This document shows positions 7,935 through 17,056 of a DNA stretch of 64,000 bases, in pieces. Within the stretch, counting starts at the first letter, position 1, and each line of letters begins with the position of its first letter. The position numbers and the translations under genes were made by a program. The DNA is taken from NCBI RefSeq assembly GCF_040654195.1, contig NZ_JBFAHM010000009.1, positions 62,001-126,000 on the forward strand, read 5' to 3'. The stretch is from Hamadaea sp013361475 (lineage in GTDB: Bacteria > Actinomycetota > Actinomycetes > Mycobacteriales > Micromonosporaceae). Under the pieces are notes generated by a model that was not told where the DNA came from, did not search any database, and was given only the letters and a program-made list of their open reading frames with translations.

Positions 7935-9434
7935 ATGACTGGTACGGCCATCCAGGTGGAGCAGCCTGACCTGTTGGGCTGGTGGATCGGCGCGAACGGT
8001 CCGGGCCGGCGTACGCGGATACCCCGGCAGCGAACCACCGCCAGCGGACTGCTGGGGTTCGCGTTCTACGGCCGCGACTCGACCGAGGATTTCCAGGATC
8101 GGCTGTCGTCGAGCCGGTGGCAGCGAGACTTCGCCCAGGAGTTGATCGACGGACGTGGCGCGATCACGGCGGAGTTCTTCGACGTCGGCGTTTCCCGGCG
8201 CACGCCGTGGCACCTTCGCCCGCAGGCCGGTCTCCTCCTCGCAGTACTCGCGCAGCCTGATCGCGGGTTCGATGCGATCGTGGTGGGCGAGTTCGAGCGG
8301 GCGTTCTACGCCGGCCAGTACGAGCAACTAGCGCCTTTGTTCGCCGCTCACAGGGTGCAGTTGTGGTTGCCGGAGCTCGACGGGCCGGTCCAACCGGCCA
8401 ATGAGCTGCACATGTCATTGTTGGCGCTGCTAGGGGTGCATTCGCGGCGTGAGGTGCAGCGGGCGCAGTTTCGCGCGAAGGCGGCCATGCGTGCGCAGGT
8501 CGAGGCCCAGGGGCGGCATCTGGGTGGGCGGCCGCCGTACGGGTACGCGTTGGTCGAGGCGGGTCCGCATCCGAACACGGCCCACGCCCGCTGGGGCCGG
8601 CAGCTGCTGCGCCTGGAACCGGATCCAGTCACGGCCCCGGTCGTACGGTGGATCTTCGACCAGCGACTGGCTGGATACAGCATCAGCTCGATCACCCGCG
8701 AGCTCAACGAACATGGTGTGCCGTGCCCATCGGCGGTCGACCCGGAGCGCAATCCACACCGCGTGGGCACCGCCTGGCGCCCGACCACCGTCGCGGCGAT
8801 CTTGGCCAACCCCCGGTACACCGGCCGGCAGGTGTGGAACCGGCAGCATCACGAATACACCGACCCGGTCGCCGACGACATTCTCGGCCAGAGCCAAATC
8901 CGGCGCTGGAACGCCCTACAAGACTGTGTGGTCTCGGCCGACAGCGCCCATCCGGCGATCGTGTCGGAGGAAGAGTTCATCGCGGCGCAGGGCGTCTACG
9001 CCAAACCCGATCAGTCGCGTCCCGAGCGCGTGTATCTGCTGACCGGGCTGATCTTCTGCCAGGACTGCGGACGCAGGCTGGAGGCGCACTGGACACATGG
9101 CCGGGCCGGCTACCGGTGCCGTCACGGGCACACTGCCACCCGACAACGTGGTGATGCTGGCCCACGGACCGTCTACGCCCGGGAGGAGCAGCTGCTGCTG
9201 TTGCTCGCCGAGCAGGTGCCCGAGCTTCGCCCGCCCGCCGGGCAGGGCGACCGTGTCCGGGAGCTGATACCGGAATACCTGGCCGGCCATGAGGTCGCCG
9301 TGCGGTGCGGGTTCTACACCTGGCGACTGGAGGTCGACGGCGACCTGATCTTTGACGGCTGGCCGCCACGCCTGGCCCGGGTCGACAACGGACGTCGGCG
9401 ACGTCCCCGGAAAGCACAAGACGCCGCCCGATAG
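7935..9434 (+). CDS. large serine recombinase
   Basis: A 499-residue recombinase. The N-terminal resolvase domain contains FYGRDSTEDFQD, with the likely nucleophile Ser49. The recombinase domain includes GRHLGGRPPYGY and the Arg-rich ILANPRYTGRQVWNRQ. A zinc ribbon follows (CQDCGRRL...YRCRHGH, about residues 375-398), and the C-terminus is short compared with phage integrases. The ATG has GGAGGTG 4-5 bases upstream. Such proteins catalyse site-specific integration or excision. It opens the accessory island, and a fragment of a close relative lies near 15.8 kb. Attachment sites were not identified. Confidence 0.92.
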   Translation: MTGTAIQVEQPDLLGWWIGANGPGRRTRIPRQRTTASGLLGFAFYGRDSTEDFQDRLSSSRWQRDFAQELIDGRGAITAEFFDVGVSRRTPWHLRPQAGLLLAVLAQPDRGFDAIVVGEFERAFYAGQYEQLAPLFAAHRVQLWLPELDGPVQPANELHMSLLALLGVHSRREVQRAQFRAKAAMRAQVEAQGRHLGGRPPYGYALVEAGPHPNTAHARWGRQLLRLEPDPVTAPVVRWIFDQRLAGYSISSITRELNEHGVPCPSAVDPERNPHRVGTAWRPTTVAAILANPRYTGRQVWNRQHHEYTDPVADDILGQSQIRRWNALQDCVVSADSAHPAIVSEEEFIAAQGVYAKPDQSRPERVYLLTGLIFCQDCGRRLEAHWTHGRAGYRCRHGHTATRQRGDAGPRTVYAREEQLLLLLAEQVPELRPPAGQGDRVRELIPEYLAGHEVAVRCGFYTWRLEVDGDLIFDGWPPRLARVDNGRRRRPRKAQDAAR

Positions 9435-9443
9435 GACGGCGTC
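9420..9443 (+). terminator. hairpin at the end of the recombinase gene
   Basis: Arms GACGCCG and CGGCGTC surround a 10-base loop that contains the stop codon, followed by GATGCATTT. This is a plausible intrinsic terminator, although the T-run is weak. Confidence 0.5.
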
Positions 9444-9671
9444 GATGCATTTCGGTGGGGGTTTAACGTGTCCGAGCAGTCTACCGGCTGACCTGCAACA
9501 ACTTCAAGCAATCGTCGAGAGTGGACTTAGTCGCACCGGCCCGGGTGCCGCTTCGTGGCTCTCAGGCACGTTGATGTGGCTGCGGCTTGATCACCGAGGA
9601 ATCGTCAGGTTCATCCGGCCGCATTGGCCTAGCGCCTCGGGCCCGGTGCAGCCAAGGGAATGTGCAGTGGG

Positions 9672-10430
9672 TCAGCGTTCTGTGATGAGTTCGACGCTTA
9701 TGACGTCGTGCGCGGCGACAGGTTCGGCGCGGCAGTCGTACCCGTCGACGCTAGACATTCCGATCTTCTCGCCGCGTGCCTTGGCGTACGCGTAGTTGAC
9801 TGCGGAATCAACGGCGCTGGGTGACAGTTGTGTGGAACGGAACGCGACGATGCACATCGTGGCGGCAGTGTCGAAGCGGTGCTGTAGATCGAAGCCGCTG
9901 CAGCGGGCGATGTCTTCGATGATCTCCGGTGAGGCGAGGTAATCGTGTTGACCGACGATCGGATACAGCACGTGTTCGCGGACGAGCGAGGCGTACGGGC
10001 CGTGAAGGGCCGGGTTTTGTGTCTTGAGTCGATACAGCTCCGCCGAGTGGCTGGGATCGGTGGTTTGTGTTCTGGCGCGAAGTGCCGCCCATTCCGCATC
10101 GGAGACGTCCGGACAAAGGCCGAGCAGCGCTTCCCAGAGACGGTCGATCACCAACCCGAGCGGAAGGATCCCTTCCCGCAGGAATGAGTCGGAGTCCAGG
10201 GTCCGGGTGCCATGGAAGTAGACGCAGTCATCGAACGCGACCTTCGCGATGTCGATGCCAACCGTGGCGAGGACATCGCGCGGGAACGCCTCCCAGGGAT
10301 CCTGGTCGGCGGGAACCGAATCGGGTTCGTGATCGCGCATCGCGTGGAGCAGCACGGCTGGAGCAACGTCGGTGGCTGATGCGAGAGACGCGAGGCAGTC
10401 GTCGAACGTTCGACAGTTGAGGGTAATCAC
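9672..10430 (-). CDS. ADP-ribosyltransferase-like protein, island cargo
   Basis: A 252-residue protein of no firmly recognised family. Its clearest motif is YFHGTRTLDSDSFLREGILP at residues 71-90. This resembles the first strand and following helix of ART/PARP-fold enzymes (a Tyr or Phe-His-Gly-Thr motif, then a helix ending in Gly-Ile-x-Pro). No signal peptide or membrane helix is seen. The GTG start has GGAAG 6 bases upstream; a longer form would overlap the divergent HEPN gene. It is transcribed away from that gene across an 83-base gap, suggesting shared control. ART activity is inference from one motif, and a toxin or defence effector is one reading of it. Confidence 0.5.
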   Translation of the reverse strand: MITLNCRTFDDCLASLASATDVAPAVLLHAMRDHEPDSVPADQDPWEAFPRDVLATVGIDIAKVAFDDCVYFHGTRTLDSDSFLREGILPLGLVIDRLWEALLGLCPDVSDAEWAALRARTQTTDPSHSAELYRLKTQNPALHGPYASLVREHVLYPIVGQHDYLASPEIIEDIARCSGFDLQHRFDTAATMCIVAFRSTQLSPSAVDSAVNYAYAKARGEKIGMSSVDGYDCRAEPVAAHDVISVELITER

Positions 10431-10513
10431 CAGGACTTCCGTTCGGTTCGCGGTAGCGGTTTGGTCGAATCTACGCCTAAGGCTCGCGCCTCCAGGTAGG
10501 TCCATCACTCCCC

Positions 10514-11821
10514 GTGGTTTCGTTGGGCATGAGCATCTCGCCAATCAGCCCCATCGTGCCTTACTACGCGTTCAACCAACCTGGTGAACCCATTGAGCTC
10601 TTTGCCGGCGCAGCCACCATCCGGAACCAGCCCATCACGGCGAGAATCACCTGGGAGTGCGCGCACGAACTGGACCTCAATTGGACGATCACCCATAGCA
10701 CCGACCAGTGGCCTGGCCACGGGGCGATTGAGCTGCAGGTCAACCGTCCCCACGGCAGCTATCGCGTCGCTGGTAGTCACCGCGGAGGCGATCACGGCTG
10801 GCTCGACCCGATATCGATGTCTCGTCCCGGGGCACAGCTTCGATCGGTCACCGCTCATTGGCTAAATCTGCCCGACTTGCCCGACGATCCGTGGTCGCAG
10901 GTCGCCAACGGCTGGAGAATCACCGTCGCAGCGCGCCCCGACCTTGCCAACATTCTGGAGTCCATCGATCGCGCCCACACTATTGCGCTGACTCATTCCA
11001 TGAACCTCGAACGGCACGATGGTTGCCTGTTCTCCGTGGAGGACGTCGAACCGGTGCTGGCCGCTCTCCAATTCGGCCTGTCCTTTGGCGCCGGCCGGTG
11101 GGTCTCCCCCACTCTACCCGTCGGGTTCGACGCAATCGGCGAGGTGGTGTGGGAGCGGTGGTCCGAGGATTTCTGCACGCCAGGGAGCCGGTCGTTCGTC
11201 GGCGAGTGGCTTAACTTCACTCGCGAGGACGACGTGCGGCATCTTGTTGATGCGTGTGTCCGCGAGTTCGCCGACGAGTGGCAGCGGACCAAAGTATGGA
11301 TCCCAGCGATGGCCACCGCCATTCAGGCGAATGCTCGCGATCTGCGTGTCGAGCAGCGCATCATGACGTTACTGCCAGGGCTTGAGATGGTTGTACACGT
11401 CATGCTTCGCCACGACCTCGGACTGGGCAGTAGCGCTTACGGGTCGCTGGGCGCGGCCGAGAAGCTCAGGCAGGCACTCGACAGCGGGACAATCCCGACA
11501 TCGATAGACGCGTCGCACTATCCGCGTCTTGACGCGTACCGGCTGGACGAACTCGTGGCAACGGCGGCGAGCTCCACGCCCTTCGTCGACGGCCCCACGC
11601 TGACCACAAGGCTCCGCAACCACATCATTCACCCAACGCCGAATCCAGGTGGGACGCCAGCCCAGCAGCTCCGCGCGCGAGTTCGCTCAGCAGCCACATT
11701 CGAAGCCGCGCTGCTCTCACACGAATACCTGCTTCTATTGATCCTCAAGAGGCTCCGCTATGTGGGCCAGTACCGTCCGACTGCTCCGTCGAGACCTCTA
11801 GCGGATGTGCCATGGATTTGA
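10514..11821 (+). CDS. HEPN-domain protein (ApeA-like), island cargo
   Basis: This 435-residue soluble protein has a beta-rich N-terminal half (ITARITWECAHELDLNWTI) and a helical C-terminal half. The C-terminal half contains RLRNHIIHP at about residues 366-374, which fits the HEPN ribonuclease signature R-x4-H. The order of a long beta-rich N-terminal domain followed by HEPN recalls ApeA-type abortive-infection proteins. GTG is used here as the start; an ATG 15 bases later is equally possible. It lies between the divergent ART-like gene and a downstream kinase on the same strand. An RNase role in phage defence is inference. Confidence 0.55.
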   Translation: MVSLGMSISPISPIVPYYAFNQPGEPIELFAGAATIRNQPITARITWECAHELDLNWTITHSTDQWPGHGAIELQVNRPHGSYRVAGSHRGGDHGWLDPISMSRPGAQLRSVTAHWLNLPDLPDDPWSQVANGWRITVAARPDLANILESIDRAHTIALTHSMNLERHDGCLFSVEDVEPVLAALQFGLSFGAGRWVSPTLPVGFDAIGEVVWERWSEDFCTPGSRSFVGEWLNFTREDDVRHLVDACVREFADEWQRTKVWIPAMATAIQANARDLRVEQRIMTLLPGLEMVVHVMLRHDLGLGSSAYGSLGAAEKLRQALDSGTIPTSIDASHYPRLDAYRLDELVATAASSTPFVDGPTLTTRLRNHIIHPTPNPGGTPAQQLRARVRSAATFEAALLSHEYLLLLILKRLRYVGQYRPTAPSRPLADVPWI

Positions 11822-12195
11822 GTCCTGTTGCAGATCCCCGCGAAGCGCACTCACGTACGCGGGCCCTCGGGGAACTCGCGGTGTTAGAAGCGCTAGTTCG
11901 CTGGATCTGAAACCTAGCGTCTTAGGCGATCGGGAGTATGCGGCGGCAATCCCCAAAGGACATCATCACGCCAAATCGATCGCAGTTCCGAGGCCGCCTC
12001 GCACACAACCCTCTGTCCTCCGGCGGGCAGCGCCGTGTCTGGCCCCATTTCGTCGTGTCGGTCGGGCAGAATTTCGTAGGCTGGGACGGCCGCGAGGTAC
12101 CCAGTCACGACAGACGGTCGCAGGAGTCCTCAGTCAGCAGGTCGACCCTCGGCTGTGGTCGTGTGTGGTCATTCCGACGGGAGACAGGGTGGGCG
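11822..12195. other. 374-base gap before the kinase gene
   Basis: No reading frame here looks like protein. A TAGGCT box near 12,077 could be a -10 element giving the kinase gene a leader of about 105 bases. Nothing else is recognised. Confidence 0.3.
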
Positions 12196-13674
12196 ATGGT
12201 CAAGCGTGTCAGCCTCGAGAACGAGTGGATCATCGGAGAACGCCTGGGGGGCGGAGGCTTCGGACAGATCTACGTAGCAACGTCCGACGACGGCCAGGAC
12301 GCCGTGGCGAAGTTCGTGCCGAAGGAGCCCGGCGCTCAGCGAGAGCTTCTCTTCGCCGATCTCACCGACGTACGAAATGTCGTTCCCATTCTCGATAGCG
12401 GCGAGACGGCGGACTCGTGGGTACTCGTCATGCCGCGTGCCGAACGCTCTCTGCGTGAACACCTCGATGCCGAAGGTGGGCCAATGGCCCTAGCTGATGT
12501 GCTTCCGATCCTCACCGATCTCGCCGAAGCGTTGGTCTCAATGGAGGAGAAGGTCGTTCACCGCGACGTCAAGCCCGAGAACGTGTTGCTACTGGAAGGC
12601 AGATGGTGTCTGGCAGACTTCGGAATCTCACGGTATGCAGAGTCTGCGACCGCGCCCGATACCCGAAAGTACGCGCTCACCCCCGCTTATGCAGCACCAG
12701 AACGGTGGAAAGCGGAGCGATCCACCAGCGCGGCGGATGTGTATGCCTTCGGGGTGATCGCCTACGAGCTCTTCGCCGGCGAGCCGCCCTTCCGGGGTCC
12801 GTACCAGCACGACTTCCGCCAGCAGCACCTCCACGACGATCCCGGTCACCTCGCCGCTGCGCCGGCCCTGTTCGCCGCTCTTGTGGAAGAGTGCCTATAC
12901 AAGTCCCCAGGCTCCCGGCCATCGCCGAGTAACCTCCTCGCTCGCCTCTCGAAGCTGGAGCGGCCCGCCCCGACTGGCGGGCTCGCGAAGCTCAACGAGG
13001 CCAACCGAACGCAGGTGAAGCGGCGATCCGACCTGGACCGCCAGAAGGCGGCATCGCGATCCGAAGACGAACGGCGCGAAGATCTCGCCCAGGACGCAGT
13101 CAAGGCTCTCCTGCGGATCTCCGAGACCCTTCGCACCGAGATCACCGAGGCCGCCGGTACCGCATCCGTACAACTTGGAAAGAACGGCGGGTGGAGTATT
13201 CGCCTGGGCTCGGCCCAGATTGAGTTCGATCCGTGGTCGGTCACCAGCCGCGCACCGTGGGGGTCGTGGACGCCGCCAGCGTTCGAGGTCATCGCTCACT
13301 CGGCGCTGGGTATCCGGATCCCACCAAACCGTTCCGAGTACGAGGGTCGCGTGCACTCGCTCTGGTTCTGCGACGCGCAACAGGCCGGCCGCTATCAATG
13401 GTTCGAGACCGCGTTCATGGTCTCGCCCATGATCCCGCGCCGGCGGCGACAGAACCCCTTCGGATTTGACCCGTGCGAGGAAGCGGCCAAGGCGCTGTGG
13501 ACCGGCATCGCCGAATGGCAGGTAGCGTGGCCGTTCACTCCCTTGGCGGTAGGCGATCTCGACGACTTCGTCAGCCGGTGGGCGGGCTGGTTCGCCGACG
13601 CGGCAAACGGGAGCATGGGACACCCTGGCCGGATGCCAGAGGGATCCCCCCCGGGCACCTGGCGGCGAAGTTAG
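12196..13674 (+). CDS. cytosolic Ser/Thr protein kinase with a C-terminal domain of unknown function
   Basis: A 492-residue protein. The kinase domain has a Gly-rich loop (GERLGGGGFGQIY), the ATP-binding Lys (AVAKF, about residue 38), the catalytic loop VHRDVKPENVLL (about 120-131), DFGIS in place of the more usual DFGLA, and AAPERW. It ends near residue 260. A charged helical linker follows, then about 200 residues that match nothing I recognise (WSIRLGSAQIEFDPW, several aromatic pairs). Most housekeeping actinomycete PknB-type kinases have a membrane helix; this one has none. In an island next to HEPN and ART-like genes, a role in defence signalling is possible but unproven. Confidence 0.85.
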   Translation: MVKRVSLENEWIIGERLGGGGFGQIYVATSDDGQDAVAKFVPKEPGAQRELLFADLTDVRNVVPILDSGETADSWVLVMPRAERSLREHLDAEGGPMALADVLPILTDLAEALVSMEEKVVHRDVKPENVLLLEGRWCLADFGISRYAESATAPDTRKYALTPAYAAPERWKAERSTSAADVYAFGVIAYELFAGEPPFRGPYQHDFRQQHLHDDPGHLAAAPALFAALVEECLYKSPGSRPSPSNLLARLSKLERPAPTGGLAKLNEANRTQVKRRSDLDRQKAASRSEDERREDLAQDAVKALLRISETLRTEITEAAGTASVQLGKNGGWSIRLGSAQIEFDPWSVTSRAPWGSWTPPAFEVIAHSALGIRIPPNRSEYEGRVHSLWFCDAQQAGRYQWFETAFMVSPMIPRRRRQNPFGFDPCEEAAKALWTGIAEWQVAWPFTPLAVGDLDDFVSRWAGWFADAANGSMGHPGRMPEGSPPGTWRRS

Positions 13675-13885
13675 CTCCTGTCGAAGCGACCGGCCATGCG
13701 GGCCCCGACACGCCTCGCCAGTCGCACCCGGAAGCGTTCGGTCGAGATTGAGCACGCGGACCCGGCTACCCTGTCATCGCCGACAACTTCGTTGCGATGC
13801 AGCACATCTCGGCGATGACGTACATAAAGCTTGCCGGGTCGGAAGGGCCGCTGTCCACGTAGCTGCGGCAGCGCATAGCCGAAGT

Positions 13886-14121
13886 GCCAATCAGCACTCG
13901 GCGATAGTTCGGGAAGCCGTTGACCTCGATTCCTCATGGGACCCCAGAGACATCATGGTCTTCGTCAGCCAACTCGCCACATCCTGGGCCGCCGCCCAAC
14001 CGTCCTCGCACCAGCCGACAGTGAGGACGCCGTCCTCACCGCACGCCGCGCCGCAATCGTCGCCGCCGTCGAACGACTCGTTCCCGCCGCCACAAACCCC
14101 GCAGCCACGGACACTCAATGA
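13886..14121 (+). pseudogene. remnant of a TetR regulator C-terminus
   Basis: One frame reads AIVREAVDLDSSWDPRDIMV and on to FVSQLATSWAA, the usual C-terminal helices of TetR regulators. The continuation (SEDAVLTARRAAIVAAVERL) appears in another frame, so a frameshift lies between about 13,990 and 14,020. No N-terminal helix-turn-helix is found upstream. It is a truncated, broken gene within the 813-base gap after the kinase. Confidence 0.4.
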
Positions 14122-14487
14122 CGACCGCCGGCGTCCCAGGGCTATCTTGGCGCGGCCCGGCCCGTTCGCTGGCGTTCTGCTTGCGCACCGACCGGGATGT
14201 CCCGTCCACGGGCCCGCAGGCCCGAGACGATGACTGCGAAGGCTTGGCGTGGCGGGCGGAAGTTGATCTACAGCGCCGCCATGTCTGGGGTGCGAGGTAC
14301 GCGGCAAGCAGGGCTTGTAGGACAGCGGGTCGAGCTGCCGCGTTGGTCAGGGGGTCATCGCGACGAGCCGGCTGGCCTACCAGCCGGAGACGGTGGTCGC
14401 GCAGTCGAACAGCTCGGCGATGCCGCCCAAGAGACGAAGCGTGATGTGCCTGGCGGGTTCTGCGGTCGGCGGCACAGCGTCGAATGG
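14122..14487. other. gap between the TetR remnant and the AlbA_2 gene
   Basis: Open frames exist on both strands, but their translations are Arg-rich and show no recognisable family. This is probably decayed island DNA. Confidence 0.25.
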
Positions 14488-15663
14488 CTAAGGCCGCGGC
14501 GTACGCCGGGCTGTTGGTGAGGTGGTTTCGCTCGAGGGTTGGCGTGGGTCCGGCAGGTGTCCGGCACGCATGAGCGCCCGGCCCGCTGACATCCAGCTAT
14601 GGATCGCGGCCGGCGTGACCGGTATCGAGTCCTCGCCTCGGCGGCGCACGATCGAGATGAACGCTCCTTCGACCTTGCCCGCAGCGATGGCTCCGTGCAC
14701 GAGGAAGGGCTTAAGTTCCTCCGGCTGTGCGGGTATCCGCAACAAGATCAGACATCCGGCCTCGGGGAGCGGCACGGCGGCGATCTCGACGCCGACCACC
14801 GGCGGGAAGATCTTGCGGTCGACGATCGACCTGTACCGGGCCACCAGGCGCTGAGGACTGGGGTCGTTGACCGGCGTCACCTTCTCGATGACATCGTGCA
14901 TGCCGCGGTGCCGCGTCCGGAAGCCCAGACAGAGCAGTCCGCCGTGCTCGGCGTTGGCGAAGCGAGCCACGTCCTGGGCGAGTTCGATCTGGTCGGCTTC
15001 AACCGCAGGATCGTAGGCGCGGCTCTTGGCTTCCAGCGTCGCTGATTCGGGCTGGCCCACCAGTGCGGTGGCGTGTCCACCCACGAGCAAGTCCCACCAC
15101 GTGGCCGGATAGGTGGTGCCGTCGACGAGGGCTTGAACGAGGCGGTCGAGTTGTTCGGCCAACGCATACGCGTCGCCGACCGTCCGGCCGCGAGCCTCCG
15201 AGCGCACGGCGAGGGTGAGCAGGATCGAGCCGGGGACACCTTCCTGTTCCATGCCGACCAGGCTGAGCCGGTTGCCAACCAAGAACACTGCCAGGCGCGT
15301 GGCCAGGAAATCCTCGTCGGCTTCGATTGTGGTCGGAACGGAAATGTGGAGGCGGAGCTCTCCGGCGGCGATCAAGCCGAAGCTGTAGGCTGACCGGGGC
15401 GAATAGCCGTCGTCGAACTGATCGACCGCGCTTTCGGTCAGGTACAGCTCCTCCACGACGTGTTCATCGGCCCAGGTCACGTCAAACTGCGCCGCTGCAG
15501 CGGCCAGGCACCGGCGCAGTGATGCCAGGCTCAGGTCCCTCACGGTGTCAAGCGGGGCGAAGAACACCGCGGAGCCGTCCCGGTCGACGAAGCAGCCGTT
15601 CGACAGCTTGATCCGATCCTGCGAGAGCAGCTGCGGCTGGTAGCGCGCGGTAATCAACGGCAC
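14488..15663 (-). CDS. Schlafen/AlbA_2 domain protein
   Basis: A 391-residue soluble protein. Residues about 200-330 carry the AlbA_2 (Schlafen-type) putative nucleic-acid binding domain, with ESATLEAKSRAYD, then a helix FANAEHGGLLCLGFRT and the strand set GVEIAAVPLPEAGCLILLRI. The N-terminal 200 residues are not recognised, and the C-terminus ends in a low-complexity basic tail. The GTG start has no clear ribosome site. AlbA_2 proteins are frequent in mobile islands as regulators or defence factors. It lies alone on its strand inside the island. Confidence 0.75.
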   Translation of the reverse strand: MPLITARYQPQLLSQDRIKLSNGCFVDRDGSAVFFAPLDTVRDLSLASLRRCLAAAAAQFDVTWADEHVVEELYLTESAVDQFDDGYSPRSAYSFGLIAAGELRLHISVPTTIEADEDFLATRLAVFLVGNRLSLVGMEQEGVPGSILLTLAVRSEARGRTVGDAYALAEQLDRLVQALVDGTTYPATWWDLLVGGHATALVGQPESATLEAKSRAYDPAVEADQIELAQDVARFANAEHGGLLCLGFRTRHRGMHDVIEKVTPVNDPSPQRLVARYRSIVDRKIFPPVVGVEIAAVPLPEAGCLILLRIPAQPEELKPFLVHGAIAAGKVEGAFISIVRRRGEDSIPVTPAAIHSWMSAGRALMRAGHLPDPRQPSSETTSPTARRTPRP

Positions 15664-15754
15664 AGGCCTGATGCTGGCACAGTCTCGGCATCAATTCACG
15701 CAGGTTATGTAGCCGACATCCAACCAACGCGAGGATCGCGCGGACACGAACTCG

Positions 15755-15850
15755 CACGCGCGCGGGTTGAGCGCGATTGTGGTGGGCGAGTTCGAGCGGG
15801 CCTTCGGCGGCGAGACTACACAAAGCTCGCGCCGACCCTGGCTTGCGACG
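15755..15850 (+). pseudogene. fragment of a second serine recombinase gene
   Basis: The DNA around 15,755-15,810 is nearly the same as the intact recombinase gene around 8,260-8,310: both encode AIVVGEFERAF preceded by a cgcgggtt segment. After that the match continues only in another frame (DYTKLAPTLAC against QYEQLAPLFAA in the intact protein). It is a short, frameshifted relic of a related recombinase in the 290-base gap upstream of the next gene. Confidence 0.6.
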
Positions 15851-15953
15851 AATTGCCCAATAGTCGGCGTCGAGACGATGCCCGTCGGAGATCATGAGAC
15901 ATCACCCAGCGATCAACGGCCTACGTCTCGCGCACCGGCCCTACAGTGGGAGT

Positions 15954-16880
15954 GTGGACCACACGCTCGCCGCCTCTACCGCGAGTGACATCGGCAGCTG
16001 GCTCACTGCGCACCAGGTAGAGATAACTGCCTTGGGCGTCGCGGTGGCTGCCGTCGCGCTGTTCGCCGCCAGCCTGCAAGCAATGGCTGCACGCGCTGCC
16101 AACAAGATCGCTTTACAAGCTGCCGACCATGCGAAGGCTGCCAACGAGATAGCTGCGTCGGCGTTGGACCAGGCACACCGGGCGAATTCTCTCGTAGAGA
16201 AGCAGGTACACCTACAGCGGCGGCAGTTGCTCGATGCAGTAACCCCTCGGGTGGACATCATCGTTGACGACGTCATCCATGGCCCATTACTTCAAGGGTC
16301 GGCCACGTACGGAGACGTCACTGTGGCGCACAGCCCGTTCAGGCTCCTAGACATCTACGAGCTTCAAATTGACTATATTGTCACCGGGACCCTGATTAAT
16401 CGAGGCTCCGTTCCGGCCGTGTTTCTTCGGCATGACCTGGATTTCGTGGATGACCGGGCAGAGAGCCAGGGCTTTCCTGTGCACTATCCGGGGACACGCT
16501 CCACTGGGCTGACTTGCTACCTGGCTGCGGGCAAGGCCGCGCGCTTCAGATGGCGGGTGGGCCTGACGCTCGAAGACTGGGCACACGAGTACGCAGACCC
16601 TGAGCGACGCAACAGATGGCTAGAGCTTCGACTGCACTTTGAAACGGGAGACCGGTTGCATCCAACACTTGATAGCGGTCTCCGGCTCGACGTGGAACCC
16701 GTACGCCCCGACCGGTCCGCTGAATCGAATCAACCCAAGGTCGCACGCGAGGAGGTGGCGGAGAAGTTCGGCACCTTCGGCATCCTCGAACTCTATTGGG
16801 GACTGACCGCCGACAAGCCACACGTGCACCAGTTGGATCCGAACGTGCACGTGCCGTACGACGAGCATCTCAAAACATGA
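15954..16880 (+). CDS. single-pass membrane protein with a soluble C-terminal domain
   Basis: This 308-residue protein starts at a GTG placed 6 bases after a TACAGT box, so its transcript is likely leaderless. Residues about 20-45 form one membrane helix (ALGVAVAAVALFAASLQAMA). An Ala-rich helical stretch follows (about 45-90), then a soluble beta-rich domain (IYELQIDYIVTGTLINRG and others). The family is not recognised. The layout resembles stand-alone membrane sensor proteins often seen in islands. It precedes the unrecognised 536-residue gene by 176 bases on the same strand. Confidence 0.6.
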   Translation: MDHTLAASTASDIGSWLTAHQVEITALGVAVAAVALFAASLQAMAARAANKIALQAADHAKAANEIAASALDQAHRANSLVEKQVHLQRRQLLDAVTPRVDIIVDDVIHGPLLQGSATYGDVTVAHSPFRLLDIYELQIDYIVTGTLINRGSVPAVFLRHDLDFVDDRAESQGFPVHYPGTRSTGLTCYLAAGKAARFRWRVGLTLEDWAHEYADPERRNRWLELRLHFETGDRLHPTLDSGLRLDVEPVRPDRSAESNQPKVAREEVAEKFGTFGILELYWGLTADKPHVHQLDPNVHVPYDEHLKT

Positions 16881-17056
16881 TGATCATCAGCATGCGGGCT
16901 CGCTAGCCTACTCGCCGGCCCTACCGTCTCGCTGCAGCAGACCTTGGATGGCAAATCTGCAGGACAATGACGGCACGGGCAGTTCAGCGGCCGACACACC
17001 AGAAGGCGGCGGGCTAGACAACTGCTGCCGCCAGCGCGAAGCGTCACAATCAGATC

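Noticed and set aside
9435..9671. Possible gene after the serine recombinase
   Set aside because: The only longer plus frame overlaps the ART-like gene in antisense and has no coding character.
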